NCBI GenBank assembly: GCA_022827195.1
Contig: JAJDTL010000014.1
Span: 78,881-142,880, forward strand
Reading direction: 5' to 3'
From: Caldilineaceae bacterium
Lineage (GTDB): Bacteria > Chloroflexota > Anaerolineae > Caldilineales > Caldilineaceae
Length of the DNA stretch: 64,000 bases
Positions 33,316-43,489 of the stretch are shown here, in pieces. The notes under the pieces are model-generated. The model worked only from the letters and a program-made list of their open reading frames with translations. It did not search any database and was not told where the DNA came from. Within the stretch, counting starts at the first letter, position 1. Every line of letters begins with the position of its first letter. A program made the translations under genes and the position numbers.

Positions 33316-34215
33316 ATGACCTCCTCTGCAACTGCCGGGGCAAACGCCCTACTCATCGTCGAGACGGCCCGCCGCTCCGAGTGGAGCCAGGCCTGGCGCC
33401 GCTTTCGCGCCAACCGCATCGCCGTCGGCGGGCTGTCTGTAATCCTGCTGCTGGTGCTAATGGCGGTCTTCGCGCCCCTGTTGTCGCCGCACGATCCGAT
33501 TGAAGATGTCTTCCGGGGGATGCGCGGCGGCAGTCCCACCGCGGCCCATCCATTCGGCTTCGACCATCTCGGGCGCGACCTCCTCAGCCGCGTGATCTTC
33601 GGCACGCGTGTCGCCCTGCTGGTGGGGCTGATCGCGACCGGCATCGCGGTAACGATCGGCGTGGTCGTGGGCGCAGTCGCCGGATTCTTCGGCAGCTGGG
33701 CCGATATGCTCATCTCAAGGGTGATCGACACACTGATGGCCTTTCCAATTATCGCGCTCCTGGTCGTGCTGGCCGCGGTCATGGGGCCGAGCCTCACCAC
33801 GACCATCCTTGTAATCGGCGTGACCGGCTGGGCGCGCTTCGCCCGCGTCGTGCGCGCCGATGTCATGTCGCTCAAGGCGACCGATTTTGTCACCGCGGCC
33901 CGGGCCGTCGGCGTGCGCGACTGGCGCATCATCTGGCGGCACCTGCTTCCCAACGTGATGGGCCCGATTATCGTTTTGGCAACGCTGGGCATTGGGGGCA
34001 TCATTATTCTGGAGTCGGCACTCTCATTCCTGGGTCTCGGCATTCGTCCGCCGGAGCCCTCTTGGGGGCGCACACTGGCCGACGGCCGCGACTCGATTCT
34101 GCGCTTTCCCCATATTTCGTTCTTTCCCGGCCTGATGATCGTCATCACCGTGCTGGCGTTCAACGTCCTGGGCGACGGCCTGCGCGATGCACTCGATCCG
34201 AGGGAGCAGGATTAG
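33316..34215 (+). CDS. ABC transporter permease, DppC/OppC type
   Basis: 299 residues: a cytoplasmic N-terminus with SEWSQAWRRFRANRIAVGG before the first span, HPFGFDHLGRDLLSRVIFGT after it, and the ATPase-contact loop FVTAARAVGVRDWRIIWRH. It ends ALDPREQD, the usual DppC tail. With 32330-33292 it forms the heterodimeric channel for the SBP family 5 protein. The expected DppD/DppF ATPases do not follow; the next genes are a toxin-antitoxin pair. Confidence 0.93.
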   Translation: MTSSATAGANALLIVETARRSEWSQAWRRFRANRIAVGGLSVILLLVLMAVFAPLLSPHDPIEDVFRGMRGGSPTAAHPFGFDHLGRDLLSRVIFGTRVALLVGLIATGIAVTIGVVVGAVAGFFGSWADMLISRVIDTLMAFPIIALLVVLAAVMGPSLTTTILVIGVTGWARFARVVRADVMSLKATDFVTAARAVGVRDWRIIWRHLLPNVMGPIIVLATLGIGGIIILESALSFLGLGIRPPEPSWGRTLADGRDSILRFPHISFFPGLMIVITVLAFNVLGDGLRDALDPREQD

Positions 34216-34232
34216 CAAATGAGGCTTGTAAA

Positions 34233-34445
34233 ATGGATGCAGAGCGATTGATAATTCCTGGAATCGTCAAGAACGGCGTAGCTGTGCCTCAAAGCGATAC
34301 GCCTCTGCCCGAAGGAGTCCGCGTTGAGATCCTGGTCAGACCGGCGAATCTGACGGCCGAGTTGCGGTCTGAACTTGAACAGTGGGAGGCGGCCAGCGAT
34401 GAAGCGTGGGCGATGATCGACCGTTGGGAGGCGGAGGCAGGGTGA
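34233..34445 (+). CDS. Small antitoxin-like protein preceding a MazF-type toxin
   Basis: 70 residues. The N-terminal half (IIPGIVKNGVAVPQSDTPLP) is a short beta-type segment, also common in small DNA-binding or hypothetical antitoxins, and the C-terminal half is acidic and Trp-rich (ELEQWEAASDEAWAMIDRWE). Its stop codon overlaps the GTG start of the MazF-type gene by four bases, the classic arrangement for a type II antitoxin. Function is inferred from context; the sequence itself is not diagnostic. Confidence 0.65.
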   Translation: MDAERLIIPGIVKNGVAVPQSDTPLPEGVRVEILVRPANLTAELRSELEQWEAASDEAWAMIDRWEAEAG

Positions 34446-34786
34446 GTGTTGGCGATATTCATTGGACCGAACTGCCCGCCGTCAACGGTCGCGAGCAGAG
34501 CGGTCGACGGCCTGCCGTAGTTCTTCAAGACGATCAGTACGGGCGAGATCTGCCTGTTGTTCTCGTAGTTCCAGTGACGACGGCCAAAGCTGCCTTGCGA
34601 TTCCCCGGTACCGTGTCTGTCCGTCCCACAACCAAAAATGGCCTGCATCAAGAGTCGGTGGCTTTGGTGTTTCAGCTGCGGGCTATAGATCGTCGTCGTT
34701 TGCAACAGCGTATTGGCAATGTCGATACGCGGGTCTTGAAGGAGATTCTTGAGGAACTTGGAAATCTTGTCGGAAGGAACATGTAA
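34442..34786 (+). CDS. MazF/PemK-type endoribonuclease toxin
   Basis: 114 residues from a GTG that overlaps the antitoxin stop. Motifs are GDIHWTELP near the N-terminus (the usual G-(D/E)-(I/V) opening), GRRPAVVLQDD with the conserved Arg-Pro, and LPVVLVVPVTTAK, followed by a C-terminal helix. MazF-type toxins cleave mRNA at short sequences and are neutralised by the partner upstream. The pair sits between two ABC transporter loci and is likely mobile. Confidence 0.85.
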   Translation: MSVGDIHWTELPAVNGREQSGRRPAVVLQDDQYGRDLPVVLVVPVTTAKAALRFPGTVSVRPTTKNGLHQESVALVFQLRAIDRRRLQQRIGNVDTRVLKEILEELGNLVGRNM

Positions 34787-34864
34787 GATTGTCGAGAAAG
34801 CCTCGACTCTTGCCTTTTTCGCTGAATTCGAAGAGGTTTCGATCATATCCAGAAGGAGAAACTG

Positions 34865-35944
34865 ATGAAGAACCAATCGAAACATTTCACGATTCTGGCA
34901 CTGCTGCTCACGCTGTCGCTGGCACTCAGCGCGTGTGTAGCCGTGGCGCCGGCAGACGGCGGCATGGCAGACGGTGACGGCATGGAGAAGGAGGGCGGCT
35001 ACGTCGTCGGCGTGAGCAACACGCTCGTCGGCAACGGCTGGCGCGAGCAGATGATCTGCGCCATCAAGGCCGAGGCCACCGCCAGCGGGCTTGTCGACAG
35101 CGTCATCGTCGTCAACCGCAACGGCGGCCCGACCGAGCAGATCGCCGACCTCGAGGGGCTGATCTCGCAGGGCGTCGACGCCATCGTCCTCAACCCGACC
35201 GACCGTGAAGGCCTCAACGCGGTCATCGAATCCGCCATCGCCCAGGGCATCGTCGTCGTCGCCGTAGACCAGGCCGTCACCGCTGAAGGCGCCTACGTCG
35301 CCACCAACGACCAGACCGCCTACGCGCAGCTCGGCGCCGAATGGCTGTTCGAGCAGCTGGGCGGATCGGGCAAGGTCGTGGAGATGCGCGGCATCGACGG
35401 CGTACCCGCCGACACCGACCGCCACAACGGCTTCATGGCCGCGCTCGAGAACTACCCGGACATCGAAGTCGTAGCCTCGACCTTCACCGGCTGGGACCCT
35501 TCGACAGGCGCGCAGCAGGCGCTCGACCTGATCACCACGCAGGAGATCGACGGCATCTGGACCTCCGGTATCGACTACCCGGTCGTGGAGCAGTTCCAGG
35601 TCGCCGACGTTGACTACGTTCCGATCGTCGGCGCCGACAACAACGGCTTCGTCGAGCAGCTGATCAACCTCGCCGGCGATGGCCTCATCGGCGCCGCCGT
35701 GACCAACCCGCCCGCCATCGGCGCCGTCGGCATGTCGATCGCGCTCGACGCGCTGACCGGCAACAACCCGCCGCATGAGACAATTCTCACGCCCAAGGTG
35801 TTTACCACCGCAGATATCGACGGGCTGAACGGAATCTACGCGCCCGACGAGCAGGTGGGCTGGAGCACTTACGTCGATATCGAGCCGTACACCAACTACA
35901 ACGGCAGCGCCGACGTCTCCGCGTGCAAGGCGCCGGGTGAATAG
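34865..35944 (+). CDS. Sugar-binding lipoprotein of the ribose/galactose (CUT2) type
   Basis: 359 residues, ATG after AGAAGGAG. A Sec lipoprotein signal ([12 protein letters not shown]) is followed by a type 1 periplasmic-binding fold: [64 protein letters not shown] and [19 protein letters not shown]. These are standard RbsB-family signatures. It heads a complete operon with one ATPase and two permeases. The ligand is probably a monosaccharide or related compound. Confidence 0.93.
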   Translation: MKNQSKHFTILALLLTLSLALSACVAVAPADGGMADGDGMEKEGGYVVGVSNTLVGNGWREQMICAIKAEATASGLVDSVIVVNRNGGPTEQIADLEGLISQGVDAIVLNPTDREGLNAVIESAIAQGIVVVAVDQAVTAEGAYVATNDQTAYAQLGAEWLFEQLGGSGKVVEMRGIDGVPADTDRHNGFMAALENYPDIEVVASTFTGWDPSTGAQQALDLITTQEIDGIWTSGIDYPVVEQFQVADVDYVPIVGADNNGFVEQLINLAGDGLIGAAVTNPPAIGAVGMSIALDALTGNNPPHETILTPKVFTTADIDGLNGIYAPDEQVGWSTYVDIEPYTNYNGSADVSACKAPGE

Positions 35945-35986
35945 ACTGTCTGCCCTGCCAGGGACGGGGCGCGCTCCGGTCTGACT

Positions 35987-37525
35987 ATGAGCGAGCCCCG
36001 TCCCCTGCTGGAAACCGTCAATATCGCCAAATCTTATGGGTCCGTCGTGGCGCTGCAGGCGGCAGACTTTGCCGTGCGCCGCGGCGAGATCCATGCCCTC
36101 TTGGGCGCAAACGGGGCCGGCAAGAGCACGCTCGTCAAAATCCTGGCCGGCGTCCACCTGGCTGACGCCGGCCAGCTCTTTGTCGATGGCACCCCGATGC
36201 AGTTCCACGCGCCGCTGGATGCGATGGCAGTCGGCATCGCCACAGTCTTCCAGGACCCGGCGCTGATACCCGACCTCACCATCAGGCAGAACCTGCAGCT
36301 GAGCGAGATCGACGGGCCGGCCTTTGTCCGCTGGCTTGGCTGGTTCGATCTCGAAAAACTCGATCTCGACTCGCTCGTGCGCGCACTGCCGCTCGAGACG
36401 CTGCGCGTCGTCGACCTCGCGCGTGCCCTCGCCCGCGACCCGCAGGTACTGCTGCTCGACGAAATCACCGCCGCGCTGACCGCCGACCAGGCCGAGCGCG
36501 TCTTCTCCCTGCTGGCGCACTGGAAAGATCTGGGCCGCGCCGGCGTGCTGATCACCCACCGGCTCGCCGAGGTGCGGCGCATATGCGACCGCGCGACCAT
36601 CCTGCGCGACGGGCGCAATGTGGCTCTGTTCCAACCGGACAAGCATGCGTACGCGTCCAACGGTGCGGCGACAGGCACAATGCAGGATGTGGAAGAGCAC
36701 GAGTTGGTCGAGGCGATGCTCGGTACCGATGTTCGAGTAGTGAGAGATGGGGAGAGTGAGGAACTGTCCTCCGATTCCCGAATTCGCTCCACGTCGGACG
36801 AGATCGCTTTCGCAGTGCAAGGTCTGAGTGCCGGCGAGGTTGTGCGCGATGTCTCGTTCGAAGTTCGCCGCGGCGAAATCCTCGGCCTCGTCGCGCTCGA
36901 AGGCCAGGGGCAGGAGCGCCTCTTCAGCCTTCTCTCAGGGGACCGGCGGCCGACCGCGGGTGACGTCCGCGTCGGCGGCGAACCGAGGCGCTGGGGCGCG
37001 CCCTACGATGCCGTCGGCGACGGTGTCGTCCTCATTCCCGGCGACCGCCTCCAGTCGCTGCTGCCCAATCTGCCCGTGCGCCAGAACCTGGTCGTTCCCC
37101 TCTTTAATCGAATCCGCCAGTGGCTGGGCATCCCCCAAGATGAACGCAAACGCGTGATGGCCGCGATCGCCCGGCTCTCGATCGATACGCGGGCGGCGTC
37201 GCAGGTGCGCCGGCTCTCCGGCGGCAACCAGCAAAAGGTTGCCATAGGCCGCTGGCTCGTCGCCGGCTTCCGTACCTTGCTCTGTTTCGACCCGACGCGC
37301 GGCATCGATGTCCAGACCAAACGTGAAATCTACGCCCTGCTGCGCGAACTGGCCGGCAACGGCGCGGCCGTCCTGCTCTACACCAGCGAGCTCGCCGAGA
37401 TTCCGCTGGTCTGCGACCGCGTGATGGTGATGCACGACGGCCGTATCGTCGACGAACAGGACGCGGCCCTCGCCACCGAAGCCTCCCTCTTGACCGCCGC
37501 GCACGGACTGGAGGTCGCCGCATGA
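35987..37525 (+). CDS. Sugar ABC transporter ATP-binding protein, RbsA/MglA type (two-domain)
   Basis: 512 residues with two ATPase domains. Domain 1 has Walker A GANGAGKSTLVKILAG and Walker B LLLDEITAAL, but LPLETLRVVDLARAL where the LSGGQ signature should be. Domain 2 has no Walker A lysine (EGQGQERLFSLLSGD), keeps the signature RLSGGNQQKVAIGRW, and shows LLCFDPTRGID in place of the LDEPTRG Walker B. An asymmetric pair with one hydrolytic site is normal for this family, but the Walker B Asp-to-Phe change in domain 2 is unusual. Its stop overlaps the next permease start (ATGA). Confidence 0.92.
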   Translation: MSEPRPLLETVNIAKSYGSVVALQAADFAVRRGEIHALLGANGAGKSTLVKILAGVHLADAGQLFVDGTPMQFHAPLDAMAVGIATVFQDPALIPDLTIRQNLQLSEIDGPAFVRWLGWFDLEKLDLDSLVRALPLETLRVVDLARALARDPQVLLLDEITAALTADQAERVFSLLAHWKDLGRAGVLITHRLAEVRRICDRATILRDGRNVALFQPDKHAYASNGAATGTMQDVEEHELVEAMLGTDVRVVRDGESEELSSDSRIRSTSDEIAFAVQGLSAGEVVRDVSFEVRRGEILGLVALEGQGQERLFSLLSGDRRPTAGDVRVGGEPRRWGAPYDAVGDGVVLIPGDRLQSLLPNLPVRQNLVVPLFNRIRQWLGIPQDERKRVMAAIARLSIDTRAASQVRRLSGGNQQKVAIGRWLVAGFRTLLCFDPTRGIDVQTKREIYALLRELAGNGAAVLLYTSELAEIPLVCDRVMVMHDGRIVDEQDAALATEASLLTAAHGLEVAA

Positions 37526-38526
37526 TTTCCTCGGTCCGGTCCGCGGGCGCGACCGTGTGGCGCCGCGGCCTGGCGCGCAACAGCTGGACTTTGGGCGTCT
37601 GGCTGCTGCTGAGCGCCCTGCTCGTCTGGTACGCCGCGCTCATTCCCGTGTTCGGCCAGTTTCAGATCACCTCGATCAGCAAGAACAGCCTGCCCCTGGT
37701 CTACCTGGCGATAGGACAGGCGGTCATCGTCATCGCCGGCGGGATCGACCTCTCCCTCGGCGGGCTGCTGCTGCTGAGCAACGCGCTGGCCGCCCGCTTC
37801 ATGGAGGACCAGCCCTTCGGCATGGTGCTCTTGATCGCGCTTGTCCTGATCGCCGGCCTCGGCATGCTCAATGCGCTGGTCGGCTATGTTATCACCGTCT
37901 CAGGCGTGCCCGACATCGTGGTCACGCTCGCGACCGGCTACATCTGGTCCGGCATCGCCCTCTGGGTCCTGCCATCGCCCGGCGGAGGCACCGCGCCCGA
38001 GTTTCGCTGGCTCTTCACCGGCGCGCAGTCGGGCATCGGCGGCACCTTCGTCATGCCGATTCTTATGATGGCGGTTCCCGCGTTTGTCGTCTTCCTGCTC
38101 TCACGGCGGACGCGTATCGGCCTGTCGATCTACGCCATCGGCAGCGATCAGGTCGCGGCGCGGCTCGCCGGCCTCGACGTGCGGCGGGCAAAGATGGCCT
38201 CCTACGCAGTCGGCGGCGCGCTGGCCGCGCTGGCAGGGCTGGCCACGGTCGCGCTCACCGGCACCGGCGACCCCCGCTTCAGCGTCGGCGCCAACGCAAC
38301 CCTGAACAGCGTGGCCGCTGTCGTCCTCGGCGGCGTTGCCCTCGTCGGCGGCACCGGCCTGGTCCTAGGCGCGGTCGCGGCCGGCGTGATCCTCATCATG
38401 CTCAACCCGATCCTGAGCGCAATGGGCATCGACCCGAACAACGCCCAGATCATACAGGGGCTCCTGATCGCCGGCGTCATGATGGTCGGCGGCCTCGTCA
38501 CGCTGCTGCGGGAGCGGTCGGCATGA
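37522..38526 (+). CDS. Sugar ABC transporter permease, RbsC type (first)
   Basis: 334 residues and about eight to ten membrane segments, with the RbsC hallmarks VVIAGGIDLSLGGLLLLSNA near the first third, NALVGYVITVSGVPDIVVTLAT, and IGLSIYAIGSDQVAARLAG. It overlaps both neighbours by four bases, so the operon is translationally coupled. With the second permease it likely forms a heterodimer. Confidence 0.92.
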   Translation: MISSVRSAGATVWRRGLARNSWTLGVWLLLSALLVWYAALIPVFGQFQITSISKNSLPLVYLAIGQAVIVIAGGIDLSLGGLLLLSNALAARFMEDQPFGMVLLIALVLIAGLGMLNALVGYVITVSGVPDIVVTLATGYIWSGIALWVLPSPGGGTAPEFRWLFTGAQSGIGGTFVMPILMMAVPAFVVFLLSRRTRIGLSIYAIGSDQVAARLAGLDVRRAKMASYAVGGALAALAGLATVALTGTGDPRFSVGANATLNSVAAVVLGGVALVGGTGLVLGAVAAGVILIMLNPILSAMGIDPNNAQIIQGLLIAGVMMVGGLVTLLRERSA

Positions 38527-39533
38527 GCCACCCAACGCCTCCGGCCCGCTCCGAGACCGGCCACGCGCCGTCAACAGGGTTCGTTGCCCGCGCAGCTGCC
38601 CTTGTCTCCGAGCGTCCAACCCTCGCCCTCGGCGGCACGCTCGTCATCCTCGTCATCATCACCGGCATCATTGAGCCAAACTACCTTGCCGTCAGCGGCG
38701 TGCGCAACACCCTCCTCCAGGCCGCTCCCCTGGGAATTCTGGCAGGCGCGCAGACGATCCTCATGCTCACCGGCGGGATCGATCTGTCGGTTACCATGGT
38801 CGCCACGGCCTCCGCCTACGTCGCCGCCAACCAGTCGCCCAGCGGCGCCGCGGTCGCCATCCTGCTCGGTGTGTTCGTCGGCCTGGTCGTGGGCAGCGCC
38901 AACGGTGTCGGCGTCGCCGTCTTCCGCGTCAATCCCCTGATCATGACGCTCGCCATGTCGGGGATACTCCTCGGCCTCTTTACCGCTTGGGCCCAGACGA
39001 TCCTGAAGGGCTCGACCCAGGTTGGCCCCTTCATCAAGCTGATCGGCGCCGGATCGTTCCTCGGCAACCGCGTTCCCTACAGCGTCGTCGTGTGGGCAGC
39101 TGTTGCCGTCGCGCTGATCTGGCTGCTGAGGAGGACCGGCTGGGGACGTCTGCTCTATGCCATTGGCGACAACGAGGTCGCCGTGCGCCTCGCCGGCGTG
39201 CGCGTGTGGCAGGTGCGCATAACCGCCTACATTGCCGCCGGCATACTTGGCTCCATCGGCGGCATCCTTCTCGGCGGCCGCACTGGCGCGGTCGATCTCC
39301 AGCTCGCCAACGCATTCCTGCTGCCGTCGGTGGCCGCGGCCGTGATCGGCGGCACGTCGATATTCGGCGGCGTCGGCGGCTACGCCGGCACGATCCTGGG
39401 CGCGCTGATCCTGAGTGTGCTCAACTCGATGCTCACCTTTCTCAACGTCGGCCAGGCGATCCAGCAGGTCGTCTACGGAGCCATCGTCCTGGCGCTCGCC
39501 TGGGGCTATGCCGGCCTGACCCGCAGACCGTAA
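38523..39533 (+). CDS. Sugar ABC transporter permease, RbsC type (second)
   Basis: 336 residues from the ATG overlapping the previous stop. LMLTGGIDLSVTMVATASAY, GVGVAVFRVNPLIMTLAMSG and GRLLYAIGDNEVAVRLAGVR are RbsC-family motifs. The reading frame is open far upstream through the first permease gene, but that is only a GC-rich shadow. Two permeases in one CUT2 operon suggest a heterodimeric channel as in autoinducer-2 or simple-sugar systems. Confidence 0.92.
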   Translation: MSHPTPPARSETGHAPSTGFVARAAALVSERPTLALGGTLVILVIITGIIEPNYLAVSGVRNTLLQAAPLGILAGAQTILMLTGGIDLSVTMVATASAYVAANQSPSGAAVAILLGVFVGLVVGSANGVGVAVFRVNPLIMTLAMSGILLGLFTAWAQTILKGSTQVGPFIKLIGAGSFLGNRVPYSVVVWAAVAVALIWLLRRTGWGRLLYAIGDNEVAVRLAGVRVWQVRITAYIAAGILGSIGGILLGGRTGAVDLQLANAFLLPSVAAAVIGGTSIFGGVGGYAGTILGALILSVLNSMLTFLNVGQAIQQVVYGAIVLALAWGYAGLTRRP

Positions 39534-40009
39534 GGGCAGTTCTCAGCTACCTGTTTCGTAGCTTCGAAGCCTGAATGTAAAGAGCTTGCTGAACTGAAGC
39601 CGAATGCAGTCCAACCTGACTCCTTCGTCTGAATTCGTGGCCTTTTTGGATCTGTCTGATAAGTTGGGAGAGTTGAAGCTCTTGGTTTTCCTGGGGAAGC
39701 GGCACAGAGAGAAATTCATGTCCAAGAGGTCCCAAACACTCCCAAATGCGCCCTCTAGTGCTCCCCCTCCACCCAATTTTCCCAAAAATCCTGCAAGAGC
39801 TTCGGAAATGCGCTACACTGTACCTTACAACAGGAAGACGCGCCCGCGACCCCGATCGCGCCCGCGTCCTTACCATACCGAAGAGTGTCTTTATCTCACG
39901 CGCAAAAGCACGCAACTGCGCACGTCCAATACGCCAGCAGCCCACTGCCCGCCATGCCCGTAGAAGTGCCGCTATGTCCGCCCGAATCGCGCGAGAGACC
40001 GGCAAAAAG

Positions 40010-40039
40010 CGCGTCAAAACGCGTCATTTCGCGTCAAGA
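40010..40039. repeat. Three tandem 10-bp repeats (CGCGTCANNN)
   Basis: CGCGTCAAAA, CGCGTCATTT and CGCGTCAAGA follow each other directly. One unit per helical turn places the conserved CGCGTCA on the same DNA face, as in multi-site operators or iterons. Confidence 0.55.
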
Positions 40040-40146
40040 ATATGCCCGGACGACACCGGACTTCAACCGGCCCGGCACGAGCCCATTTCCGCCAGCCCGG
40101 GGCGCCGGACAACCCCTCCGCGAAAAAAATTATGGTGCGACATTTG

Positions 40147-40160
40147 GGGACATATGTCCC
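40147..40160. promoter_or_regulatory. Perfect 14-bp palindrome, candidate operator
   Basis: GGGACATATGTCCC is self-complementary. It lies about 250 bases upstream of the Gfo/Idh/MocA operon, a plausible site for a dimeric repressor. No regulator gene is adjacent. Confidence 0.45.
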
Positions 40161-40408
40161 ACTTTCACGCCAAAACGAGGGGAATTCGGTCCCATGAGGC
40201 AAAGGCGCCGCATGAGCGCCATTTCCGTATTGCAAGCATGCAAATTGTGTGACCAACGGCCGCACGTGCCAGGCTCGATCTGAAAGGTTGAGAGAATCGG
40301 AAGTCTCCGTTTCATAAGGACAGTCGTTGAGACTCTTGTCTTGCATAACCCGCCCTGGCGAAGTATGGAATGGACCGCTGACGCAAAGAGTCATAGCGAG
40401 GTGATCAG

Positions 40409-41563
<1,155 letters not shown>

Positions 41564-41622
41564 CGGCCCTGGGTCGCACCGAGAACGAGTGAGAAACCAG
41601 GAACAATGAGGAGGTTTTCCCA

Positions 41623-42540
<918 letters not shown>

Positions 42541-42580
42541 CAGGGGGGACACCGGTCCCGCCCGCCTTTGGAACCAGCCT

Positions 42581-43480
42581 ATGACTCTCGAAAATGAGAT
42601 TCGCGGCATTTTAGAGAACAGCGGCGCCGAGATGGCCGTCAGCGCCCGCCACCTGGAGTCCGACCGGCGGATCGAAATCGACGCCGGGCGCGTCTACCCG
42701 ATGTGCAGCGTGCTCAAGATCCCCGTCCTGGTGGAGGCCTTTCGCCAGATCGAAGAGGGTCGCTTCGCGCTCGACGATCGCTGGGAGCTGACCACCGCCG
42801 AGAAGAATCTGCCCAGCGGCATACTCGTATTCTTCGAGGACGGCCTGGCGCCGACCGTGCGCGACCTGCTGACGCTGATGATCATTATCAGCGACAACAC
42901 GGCCACCGACATGGTGATCCACCGACTGGGAGAAGGCAGCGTCACCCGCACCATGCACAACCTGGGCCTTACCCACATCCACGTGCCCATGACGATCCGG
43001 GAGATCTTCGACGACCTGCTGCCTTCCGGCGACCCGACGCAGGACATGCTCGCGCTGGTGACCGCGCCGCGCAACCGCGACGGCCGCTGCTACAGCCTGG
43101 GCGCCGACAACGACGTCGGCACGCCGGCCGCGCTGACCGAGCTGCTGGCCCGCATCTGGCGCGGCGAGATCGTCAGCCGCGCCGCCTGCGACGCCATGTT
43201 GGAGATTCTGCTCAAACAGCAGCTCAACGACCGCCTGCCCCGCTATCTGCCGCCTGGGACCCCCTGCGCCCACAAGACCGGCACGCTGCCCGGCATCCGC
43301 AACGACAGCGGCATCATCTACGCCGGCGACAACGCCCACCTGGCCGTCACCGTCTTCTCCCGCTGGGATGACGAGGCAGCCGCCGACGACCCGATCGCCA
43401 ACAAAGAGACACCCATCGCCATCGATGCCGCCTTTGGCCGCATTGGGCGGCTCCTCTACGACGCGTTCCAGGACTCCTGA
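42581..43480 (+). CDS. Class A beta-lactamase-like serine hydrolase
   Basis: 299 residues with no visible signal peptide. The penicillin-recognising motifs are complete: S43-V-L-K46 (SxxK), S104-D-N106, and H-K232-T-G234, with the spacing of class A beta-lactamases. A Glu (Glu141 in TIREIFDDL) lies 37 residues after SDN, where the class A general-base Glu166 would be, though the usual ExxLN pattern is not conserved. Lack of an export signal and its place in a sugar/amidohydrolase operon argue for a cytoplasmic esterase or amidase rather than antibiotic resistance. Confidence 0.85.
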   Translation: MTLENEIRGILENSGAEMAVSARHLESDRRIEIDAGRVYPMCSVLKIPVLVEAFRQIEEGRFALDDRWELTTAEKNLPSGILVFFEDGLAPTVRDLLTLMIIISDNTATDMVIHRLGEGSVTRTMHNLGLTHIHVPMTIREIFDDLLPSGDPTQDMLALVTAPRNRDGRCYSLGADNDVGTPAALTELLARIWRGEIVSRAACDAMLEILLKQQLNDRLPRYLPPGTPCAHKTGTLPGIRNDSGIIYAGDNAHLAVTVFSRWDDEAAADDPIANKETPIAIDAAFGRIGRLLYDAFQDS

Positions 43481-43489
43481 CAACATCCC

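Larger units (their letters stand above)
39534..40408. other. Gene-poor region with possible regulatory repeats
   Basis: 875 bases between the CUT2 operon and the Gfo/Idh/MocA gene, lower in G+C than its neighbours. Several frames are open for 80-170 codons on both strands, but none has recognisable protein features or a convincing start. It contains three tandem 10-bp repeats (40010-40039) and a perfect 14-bp palindrome (40147-40160). Confidence 0.5.

Noticed and set aside
34289..36820. A minus-strand open frame of over 840 codons opposite the CUT2 operon
   Set aside because: It overlaps a convincing binding protein and ATPase on the plus strand and has an unstructured, repetitive amino-acid composition typical of antisense frames in GC-rich genes.
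37557..39533. A 658-codon frame suggesting a fusion protein spanning both CUT2 permeases
   Set aside because: Only its last 336 codons match the RbsC family. The first part is out of frame with the real first permease, and the ATGA overlap at 38523-38526 explains the second gene without a fusion.
39547..40252. Open frames of 80-170 codons in the gene-poor region
   Set aside because: Several overlapping frames on both strands are equally open; none shows a family motif, a ribosome-binding site or typical codon pattern.
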